From Desulfobacteraceae bacterium (GTDB taxonomy: Bacteria; Desulfobacterota; Desulfobacteria; Desulfobacterales; DAOWNP01): a stretch of 11,952 nt of DNA. How positions within the stretch are numbered: position 1 is the first letter of the stretch; every line of letters begins with the position of its first letter. The stretch spans positions 1 to 11,952 of the forward strand of contig DAOWNP010000037.1 in assembly GCA_030642545.1 (NCBI GenBank). The letters are read 5' to 3'. The notes beneath the pieces are model-generated. The model was not told where the DNA came from. It saw only the letters and a program-made list of their open reading frames with translations, and did no database searches. The position numbers and the translations under genes were made by a program. This document shows positions 1-5,168 of the stretch, piece after piece.

Positions 1-371
1 TAACCACCCCCTCCCCGTTATCGCAATAGGGTCAATTCCCTATAATCCAAGGAAGTTGAACCCTTGACCAAATGTGGTTGTATGGGTCTTTTTAGGACTT
101 AGTTCCAATCCTAAGTCTTCCTCAATACATGCCGTGACTGCTTGCAGTGCCTTTTCTGCCTGGTCTATGGCTGTATGACATCCACGTTTTTCTCTAAATC
201 CATGCGAGTTATCATGAAACCCGGCATCTGACTGCCAGGATACCCAAAGGACGGAATTTTCCTTTGCTTTTGGGAACAATACACCCGTTTAAGCGGTATT
301 GGTTTGTACCTGCCGGTTTTAAGCTCTCGCATCAATGCATTCAAGTTTTTATCCAAATTGGATTCAAACAT
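1..371 (-). pseudogene. Group II intron reverse transcriptase/maturase remnant, multiply deleted and frameshifted
   Basis: Read on the minus strand, short blocks typical of group II intron-encoded proteins appear in the right order but in different frames. The first, at about 371-280, is the RT0-type segment from Met-Phe-Glu-Ser through Leu-Lys-Arg-Val. A frame change leads to the RT1 block (Ile-Val-Pro-Lys-Ser-Lys-Gly-Lys-Phe-Arg-Pro-Leu-Gly-Ile, about 280-240). Next comes a piece like the HGFR-x-x-RGCHTAI motif of RT2/3 (about 212-170). A second jump leads to the post-catalytic block ending in LSPKKT...FNFLGL, which runs into a stop at about 40. The YADD catalytic block and most of the palm, thumb and maturase X domains are absent, so it cannot encode an active enzyme. 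No intact intron 5' end or domain V was recognised nearby. It marks past mobile-element activity at the edge of the T6SS locus. Confidence 0.85.
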
Positions 372-441
372 CTTGTTGGACTTTTATTATTTTCAGTATC
401 TTACTAAGAATTCCTTCATTTTGTTTGGGAGGGCCAAAGTG

Positions 442-762
442 TTAGATTAAAATTGAATTTTTAATTTCTTTTTTGCCTTTTATGCATGAAATGATTTCAA
501 GAGCAAGGACAGGCCAGGCATTTTGGTTGATCCCCTCATAATATAACCAATTGTGATTACATGAATCTGCCCAACCATCTGTAAAATTTCTTGATAGATC
601 TGCTGCTTTATTTGGTTGAGAGTTGGTTTCTAATATTTCGGCTATTTGTTCCGATAGTTCACAAATTTTAGAACAAGATTCATAGTTTTTGATTTTATGC
701 AATTCAATTGCAGTTTCTATCAATTCAATTACTTGCACATTTAGTGATTTCGGTGCGTTCAT
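442..762 (-). CDS. Hypothetical protein, 106 aa, unrecognised
   Basis: I do not recognise this protein. The ORF reads from an ATG at 762 to a TAA at 444-442. The first 60 residues look helical and TPR-like or coiled (Val-Ile-Glu-Leu-Ile-Glu followed by Ser-Glu-Gln-Ile-Ala-Glu). A Trp/Asn-rich middle at about residues 68-83 (DGWADSCNHNW, then NQNAWP) follows, and the C-terminus is lysine-rich. There is no signal peptide or membrane segment. No convincing Shine-Dalgarno sequence precedes the ATG. TATAAT- and TATACT-like hexamers lie only about 10-25 nt upstream, which would give a very short or leaderless mRNA if used. It sits between the decayed reverse transcriptase and the AT-rich region, on the strand opposite to the T6SS run, so it is probably not part of that operon. 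It could be a small accessory or cargo gene, or a remnant of a larger one. Confidence 0.45.
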   Translation of the reverse strand: MNAPKSLNVQVIELIETAIELHKIKNYESCSKICELSEQIAEILETNSQPNKAADLSRNFTDGWADSCNHNWLYYEGINQNAWPVLALEIISCIKGKKEIKNSILI

Positions 763-858
763 TTATAGCAGTATAACATTATAATTAGAGGCTAAAATTC
801 CCCATAGTAAATATAAATAGATTGTTATTTTTAAAAAAAAACCAATAAAAATATAACA

Positions 859-887
859 TTAATAATAAAATTGATTTTTTTTATTAA
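859..887. repeat. Imperfect 12-bp inverted repeat, A/T only
   Basis: The left arm TTAATAATAAAA (859-870) and right arm TTTTTTTATTAA (876-887) pair at 11 of 12 positions around a 5-nt loop. Because the arms contain only A and T and sit in an AT-rich stretch, it may be partly compositional. It is the first of three palindromes within 115 bp. Confidence 0.5.
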
Positions 888-895
888 GTGATTAA

Positions 896-938
896 AGGCA
901 ATCTATTCAATACAATACAATATGATGTAATATTGCCT
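896..938. repeat. Nested inverted repeats AGGCAAT/ATTGCCT and CAATAT/ATATTG
   Basis: The outer arms AGGCAAT (896-902) and ATTGCCT (932-938) are perfect 7-bp complements and contain GC pairs in an otherwise AT-rich region. Overlapping the right arm is a smaller perfect palindrome, CAATAT (918-923) and ATATTG (930-935), with a 6-nt centre. The two are mutually exclusive as RNA hairpins, but both could be protein-binding half-sites on DNA. Confidence 0.5.
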
Positions 939-940
939 AT

Positions 941-973
941 TTTTATTACATTTATATGAAAAATGTAATAAAA
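941..973. repeat. Perfect 13-bp inverted repeat with 7-nt loop
   Basis: TTTTATTACATTT (941-953) is the exact reverse complement of AAATGTAATAAAA (961-973), separated by ATATGAA. Outside a short asymmetric bulge, TTGC (933-936) and GCAA (974-977) can also pair and extend the stem. There is no GC-rich core or trailing U-run, so it is a poor intrinsic terminator. An operator or an mRNA leader element for the T6SS operon is more plausible. Confidence 0.65.
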
Positions 974-1191
974 GCAAATATTTTAATATAAAAAACTGCA
1001 ATATATTAAACTGATAAAGAGGAATGCCTGCATGGACAATATTTTTTTATTTTTTTGCTGTTCAATGGAAGACCTTTGAGAACTTTAAAAAATTATTCAG
1101 GCTTTAGGGTGGATAAGACAACCTGGATCGGAACGGGTTTGTGAAAATATTTGACCATTATGGCAATATCCAGAGGAACGAATATCCTGTG

Positions 1192-1218
1192 TTGACTTTT
1201 AATTTTTTTAGATATAGT
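1192..1218 (+). promoter_or_regulatory. Candidate sigma-70-type promoter for hcp operon
   Basis: TTGACT (1192-1197) is a good -35 hexamer. TATAGT (1213-1218) follows with a 15-nt spacer, or TAGTAA (1215-1220) with a 17-nt spacer. Either would give a leader of roughly 135-140 nt before hcp. No sigma-54 element (GG-N10-GC) was found. This is a by-eye match in AT-rich DNA, so it is weak evidence. Confidence 0.3.
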
Positions 1219-1347
1219 AACATACTATCGTTTATTTTATTCAAGAAAAGAATTTGCCGGACAAAAAACAGTTAACATTTTTACATCTTAATTATTACTA
1301 CAAACATGTTTTATTCATAATGACTTATAAAAGTTTAATAACATTAT

Positions 1348-1355
1348 AAAGGAGG
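1348..1355 (+). promoter_or_regulatory. Strong Shine-Dalgarno site of hcp
   Basis: AAAGGAGG lies 6 nt before the hcp ATG. It is the strongest ribosome binding site seen in the window, as expected for a tube protein needed in very large amounts. It fixes the hcp start at 1362. Confidence 0.85.
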
Positions 1356-1361
1356 TTTTAA

Positions 1362-1838
1362 ATGGCTGTTGATATGTTTTTGAAATTAGATGGTATTGAC
1401 GGTGAATCACTGGATGATACATATGCAAAATATATAGATGTAATTTCGTGGAACTGGGGTGCTTCTCAATCAGGCTCTGTGCATATGGGAGGAGGAGCAG
1501 GTTCTGGAAAAGCAAGTTTTCAGGACCTCAGCATAACAAAATATGTTGATGCTTCTTCCCATAAACTGTGGAAATCTGTATCTATAGGTGCACACATCAA
1601 AGAAGCTAAACTTATAGTGCGTAAAGCAGGTGAAAAACCTCTTGATTATATTGTATTGACTATGACAAATTGTCTTATCACATCCATTAATGCAGGTGGA
1701 TCTGGAGGTGAAGACAGATTAATGGAAAATATTACAATTAATTTTGAAGAGTATGAATTTGCTTATACTCCACAAAAAGAAGATGGCTCTGGTGATTCGG
1801 TACTGCCTTTTAAGTTTAGTATCTCCAAAAATTCATAG
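1362..1838 (+). CDS. hcp: Type VI secretion system tube protein Hcp (TssD)
   Basis: Hcp forms hexameric rings that stack into the inner tube of the T6SS and is expelled with the spike on sheath contraction. It can also chaperone small effectors in its lumen. The 158-residue product opens with Met-Ala-Val-Asp-Met-Phe-Leu-Lys. It then has the SQSGSVHMGGGAGSGK loop (about residues 35-50), SFQDLSITKYVD, the AKLIVRKAG strand, and the GGSGGEDRLMENITINF segment (about 112-128). These are the landmarks of the Hcp1 type, close in order and length to P. aeruginosa Hcp1 (162 aa). There is no C-terminal extension, so it is a plain structural Hcp rather than an evolved effector fusion. The start is fixed by AAAGGAGG 6 nt upstream. 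It is the first gene of the run, with tssE 5 bp downstream. Unusually, tssB and tssC are not in front of it. Confidence 0.98.
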   Translation: MAVDMFLKLDGIDGESLDDTYAKYIDVISWNWGASQSGSVHMGGGAGSGKASFQDLSITKYVDASSHKLWKSVSIGAHIKEAKLIVRKAGEKPLDYIVLTMTNCLITSINAGGSGGEDRLMENITINFEEYEFAYTPQKEDGSGDSVLPFKFSISKNS

Positions 1839-1843
1839 TAATT

Positions 1844-2320
1844 ATGGTTATAAAAAATAGAAATTTACATGAATCATTACTGGACAGACTCATTGATATT
1901 GAGCCTGATAAAAAGGTTGAGTCTGTCCAGTCCCATTATACAGATTTCAGAAAGATTAAAAACTGTATAGGGCGTGATCTTGAAAATCTTCTGAATACAC
2001 GGCGTTATATTTTTACTCCTGTAAAAACGTACTCGGAAACGTTAAAATCTCTGTATAGTTATGGTTTGCCTGATTTTACAAACCTTAATCCAAATATGAC
2101 TTCAGGACAATCCTTTTTACGTATGGAAATTCAAAAAGCAATTATGCTGTTTGAACCAAGATTAAAAAAAATAAATATCTCTATTGATTCGTCGGGTGTA
2201 ACCAATGGGAAATTAAAATTTCAAATAAGTGGTTTTATTCAAGTGAATGATATGGCAGAGCCTGTAACGTTTAATACAGATTTTGATCGAAACAGGGGAA
2301 AATATTCCATATTAAGGTAA
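1844..2320 (+). CDS. tssE: T6SS baseplate subunit TssE (gp25-like)
   Basis: TssE is the phage T4 gp25-like wedge protein of the T6SS baseplate, which starts sheath polymerisation. The 158-aa product has the family layout: an N-terminal LLDRL helix (12-16), the hallmark RDLENLLNTRR motif (44-54), YGLPDFTN (73-80), a long helix ending FEPRL (103-107), and a C-terminal beta portion. Length is typical. The ATG lies 5 bp after the hcp stop and has no visible Shine-Dalgarno sequence, so it probably depends on coupling to hcp translation. Codons 12-30 contain a perfect 14-bp inverted repeat (listed separately), which may lower its expression relative to hcp. It is followed by tssF after 6 bp. Confidence 0.93.
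   Translation: MVIKNRNLHESLLDRLIDIEPDKKVESVQSHYTDFRKIKNCIGRDLENLLNTRRYIFTPVKTYSETLKSLYSYGLPDFTNLNPNMTSGQSFLRMEIQKAIMLFEPRLKKINISIDSSGVTNGKLKFQISGFIQVNDMAEPVTFNTDFDRNRGKYSILR
1879..1931 (+). repeat. Perfect 14-bp inverted repeat (RNA hairpin) in early tssE, just after hcp
   Basis: ACTGGACAGACTCA (1879-1892) is the exact reverse complement of TGAGTCTGTCCAGT (1918-1931), with a 25-nt loop. The stem has seven GC pairs, which stands out in this AT-rich locus. It lies in codons 12-30 of tssE and begins 41 nt past the hcp stop. As RNA it could stabilise the 3' end of an hcp mRNA segment, guide processing, or slow ribosomes and reduce downstream translation. No U-run follows, so it does not look like a simple terminator. 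Confidence 0.8.
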
Positions 2321-2326
2321 ATCCAT

Positions 2327-4129
2327 ATGAATGATAAACTGCTGGATTATTATGAACAGGAATTGACTTATATCAGACAGATGGGTATGGAGTTTGCCGA
2401 AAACTATCCGAAAATTGCAAACAGACTGATGCTTGAATCTGAAAAATCGTCTGATCCTCACACAGAACGTCTTATTGAAGCATTTGCTTTTATAAGCGGT
2501 CGTATCCATAAAAAAATCGATGATGATTTTCCAGATATGACAGAATCCCTGTTAAGCATTATCTATCCCCACTATAATAACCCGATTCCCTCCATGACAA
2601 TTGCACAATTCAAACCCATGATGCAAAATGTCCCTGAATCAGGATATACCATTGAAAGAGGTGTTAAACTTTATACAAAAGCTGTGAATGATACTCCTTG
2701 TCAGTTTACAACATCACAAGCCATTGAAATCTGGCCAATTGAAGTCATAAAAGCACAATTAAAAGATCCTGAAATCAGAATAAAAGATGCCCAGCATTTA
2801 TTACAGATTCAATTAAAATCCATCAACTATCTTCCTTTTAATACAATTGAATTTAAAAAGTTGAGATTTTTCCTGCATGGTCAGCATCAGCACATATTCC
2901 ACATCCATGAGTTATTATTTAACAATGTGTGCTATATTGAGTGCGTTGCAAAAGATATAAATAACAACACACAAAGAACAATAGTGCTGACACCTTCAGT
3001 AGAACCCGTTGGATTTAAAGAGGAAGAAGCTCTGTTACCTACGACTAAAAGAGCTTTTCCAGGATATCGACTTCTCATGGAATACTTTTGTTTTCCTGAA
3101 AAATTTCTTTTTTTTGACTTATCTGGGTTTGATAAACTAAAAGAAATTGAGACAGATGATCTACTTGATATCAGAATCTATTTTAATAGAACAGCAGACA
3201 AGAGTTTAACTGTTGATAAACACACATTTTGTTTAAATGCATCTCCTGTTGTAAACCTGTTCTCCAAGACTGCTGAACCTGTCAGAGTGGATCAACGAAA
3301 AACCCGATATCAGGTTATTCCAGATACAAGGCGGCGGGATGCAATGGAGGTGTTCAGTATTGATAGAATCAGTGCAATATCTGAAGAACACGGTGACGAG
3401 ATTGAATACCGGCCTTTTTATTCAATACGACATCATCTTGAAAAAATCAGGAATGATGATAGAAATGTTTTCTGGCATATTCAAAGAGAGTTATCAGGTA
3501 CAAGCAAAGACAGAGGTTCAGAAGTCTTCTTATCATTTTCCGATCTCAATCTTCAACCGAATTCACCGAGTGTTGATGTTTTAACTGTCCATACTACATG
3601 CACGAATAGAGACCTTCCCTCCCGTTTGCCTGTGGGAGATAAGACAGGTGATTTTAGAATTGAGTCAGCAGCCCCTGTGGAAAAAATTACTGCTATATTG
3701 AAACCGACTCCTGCGAGACGGCCTTTTCTACGTGGTTCTTTACAATGGCGGTTGATTTCCCATTTGTCGCTTAATTATACTTCCCTTGTGGAGGGTGGTG
3801 AAGAGGCATTAAGAGAAATCCTAATGCTTTATGACTTTGATAATTCGCCTTCAACAAGGCAGCAGATAAATGGAATTGTCTCTGTTAAAACAGAACATGT
3901 AACCAAAAGAATACAACAATCTTTCTGCCGTGGAGTCAAGGTTATTATTACTCTTGATGAAGATAAGTTTGTTGGTGCCGGGCTCTATCTTTTTGCAATG
4001 GTGCTTGAACGTTTTCTTGCTCAATATGTTTCTGTTAATTCCTTTTCCCAGTTAGTAATAAAAACTCTTCAACAAAAAGAGATATTAAATACATGGCCCC
4101 CAAGAAGCGGAAATCAGATACTGCTTTAA
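2327..4129 (+). CDS. tssF: T6SS baseplate subunit TssF
   Basis: TssF is the main wedge protein of the T6SS baseplate (formerly VasA/ImpG, DUF879). It forms the TssF2-TssG core to which TssE and TssK bind. The 600-aa length fits the family (about 580-620). The N-terminus is canonical: LLDYYEQEL (5-13), then FAENYPKIANRL, DPHTERLIEAFAF with a following Gly-Arg-Ile (about 43-60), and LLSIIYPHYNNPIPSM (about 75-90). The C-terminus ends in the usual Trp-Pro-Pro-Arg-Ser-Gly...Leu-Leu signature. The ATG is 6 bp after the tssE stop. A weak AAGG at the end of tssE is the only ribosome binding element. The last 37 bp overlap the start of tssG in another frame. Confidence 0.97.
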   Translation: MNDKLLDYYEQELTYIRQMGMEFAENYPKIANRLMLESEKSSDPHTERLIEAFAFISGRIHKKIDDDFPDMTESLLSIIYPHYNNPIPSMTIAQFKPMMQNVPESGYTIERGVKLYTKAVNDTPCQFTTSQAIEIWPIEVIKAQLKDPEIRIKDAQHLLQIQLKSINYLPFNTIEFKKLRFFLHGQHQHIFHIHELLFNNVCYIECVAKDINNNTQRTIVLTPSVEPVGFKEEEALLPTTKRAFPGYRLLMEYFCFPEKFLFFDLSGFDKLKEIETDDLLDIRIYFNRTADKSLTVDKHTFCLNASPVVNLFSKTAEPVRVDQRKTRYQVIPDTRRRDAMEVFSIDRISAISEEHGDEIEYRPFYSIRHHLEKIRNDDRNVFWHIQRELSGTSKDRGSEVFLSFSDLNLQPNSPSVDVLTVHTTCTNRDLPSRLPVGDKTGDFRIESAAPVEKITAILKPTPARRPFLRGSLQWRLISHLSLNYTSLVEGGEEALREILMLYDFDNSPSTRQQINGIVSVKTEHVTKRIQQSFCRGVKVIITLDEDKFVGAGLYLFAMVLERFLAQYVSVNSFSQLVIKTLQQKEILNTWPPRSGNQILL

Positions 4130-5157
4130 AAAATCAGCTATTTGAAAAATTTTATGAGTTTTCGTTTTTTAAAGCTGTTAACCTGCTTGAGAATTTAAGT
4201 CCTGATAAAAAACAGCTTGGTACAGCAATATCTCCATCTGAAGAATCAGTACGGTTTACAGTAAAGCCAGGGTTTACATTTCCTGCAAGTGAAATATCTG
4301 ATTTAAAAATGGGTGATAAAAACAGGGCTACTGAAATGGAAGTAGCTTTCATGGGATTGATTGGACCATCTGGTATTTTGCCCAATTGGTACAATGAACT
4401 TGCCATGGAACGATTGCACCGTAAAGATAAGAGTTTTGTCAGTTTTCTTAATATATTTCATCACAGAATGATCTCACTTTTTTATCTTGCATGGAAAAAA
4501 AACAGATTTCCTGAAAGTTATCAGCCTGGTGCCAGTGATAGACTTTCCAATTATATTTTAAGCCTTGCAGGTCTTGGTACCAAGGGAATGGTGCAAAACC
4601 TTGGACTTCCCAGAGAAGCTTTGATTTTTTACAGTGGTTTACTCTCACGCCCGGTAGCTTCGGCAAGGGGCATTGAAGCTGCAATTAAGTATTTTTCAGA
4701 CACAACTGTTATTGTTGATCAGTTTATAGAGTGTGATGTCCTTTTAGAAAAAGAAGACCGTAGCAGTCTTGGAACTGCCAATGTCTCTCTTGGGAAAGAT
4801 GTGGTATGCGGCTCTTATATTAAAGAGTGCCAGACAAAATTCAGGGTTAATATAGGACCTGTTAAATATAAACAATTCACACGCTTGATGCCAAAAGGTG
4901 ATTTGCTGTTCCCAATTTTTTCTCTTATCAAATATATGGTTGGGATTGAATTTGAATTTGAAATCAAAATTTTTCTTGACAAAAAGGATGTCCCGGAAAA
5001 CATCATAGGCGGTATAGGTAATACTGCTCCACAACTTGGTTCTTCTGCATGGATTGCGAGTAAGAAATATCAATATACAAAAGATCAGTATATTACATTT
5101 CAGGAAGATTACCTGCTTTTTTTGAAAAATAAAAAAACTACAAACAAAACAATATAA
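4093..5157 (+). CDS. tssG: T6SS baseplate subunit TssG
   Basis: TssG (VasB/ImpH, DUF1305) binds two TssF subunits and connects the wedge to the trimeric TssK adaptors. The 354-aa product has the N-terminal YEFSFFKAVNLLE motif (21-33), the family signature FMGLIGPSGILPNWYNELAMER (about 86-107, interrupted here only by usual substitutions), and FLNIFHHRMISLFYLAWKK (118-136). The chosen ATG lies inside tssF (37-bp overlap). It leaves a 20-residue basic lead before the conserved motif, which is normal for the family. No good Shine-Dalgarno sequence is seen, so reinitiation from tssF is likely. The N-terminal Ala-Pro-Lys-Lys-Arg-Lys run resembles a nuclear localisation signal by chance only. Confidence 0.95.
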   Translation: MAPKKRKSDTALKNQLFEKFYEFSFFKAVNLLENLSPDKKQLGTAISPSEESVRFTVKPGFTFPASEISDLKMGDKNRATEMEVAFMGLIGPSGILPNWYNELAMERLHRKDKSFVSFLNIFHHRMISLFYLAWKKNRFPESYQPGASDRLSNYILSLAGLGTKGMVQNLGLPREALIFYSGLLSRPVASARGIEAAIKYFSDTTVIVDQFIECDVLLEKEDRSSLGTANVSLGKDVVCGSYIKECQTKFRVNIGPVKYKQFTRLMPKGDLLFPIFSLIKYMVGIEFEFEIKIFLDKKDVPENIIGGIGNTAPQLGSSAWIASKKYQYTKDQYITFQEDYLLFLKNKKTTNKTI

Positions 5158-5162
5158 AGGAG
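5156..5162 (+). promoter_or_regulatory. Shine-Dalgarno site of clpV overlapping the tssG stop
   Basis: AAAGGAG begins within the tssG TAA codon and ends 6 nt before the clpV ATG. It is, with that of hcp, one of only two strong ribosome binding sites in the run, which suggests independent translation of clpV. Confidence 0.8.
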
Positions 5163-5168
5163 TAATAA

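Larger units (their letters stand above)
763..1361. other. AT-rich non-coding region upstream of hcp
   Basis: This is about 600 bp with no supportable gene. It is much more AT-rich than the flanking coding DNA and has long A and T runs. The part at 859-973 holds three inverted repeats, listed separately, plus three tandem CAATA units at 908-922. The part at 1020-1190 is less AT-rich and includes short open stretches broken by stops in every frame that I tried. The last 170 bp hold a candidate promoter and the hcp ribosome binding site. It is probably the divergent regulatory region between the minus-strand 106-aa gene and the T6SS operon. Confidence 0.6.

Noticed and set aside
941..973. Intrinsic terminator reading of the 13-bp palindrome
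   Set aside because: The stem is almost only A-T, no U-run follows on either strand, and no gene ends nearby.
1024..1200. Possible short peptide (ATG at 1032 behind AAAGAGGA) or pseudogene fragment
   Set aside because: The frame closes after 15 codons, and the longer frames carry several stops and no recognisable motif.
763..1361. CRISPR array, tRNA or riboswitch in the non-coding region
   Set aside because: There are no regularly spaced long repeats, no cloverleaf with a T-loop, and no conserved aptamer core that I recognise; only short palindromes and CAATA units are present.
4093..4119. Nuclear-localisation-like Pro-Lys-Lys-Arg-Lys at the TssG N-terminus
   Set aside because: TssG is a cytoplasmic baseplate part; a short basic start in a lysine-rich AT-biased genome is expected by chance.
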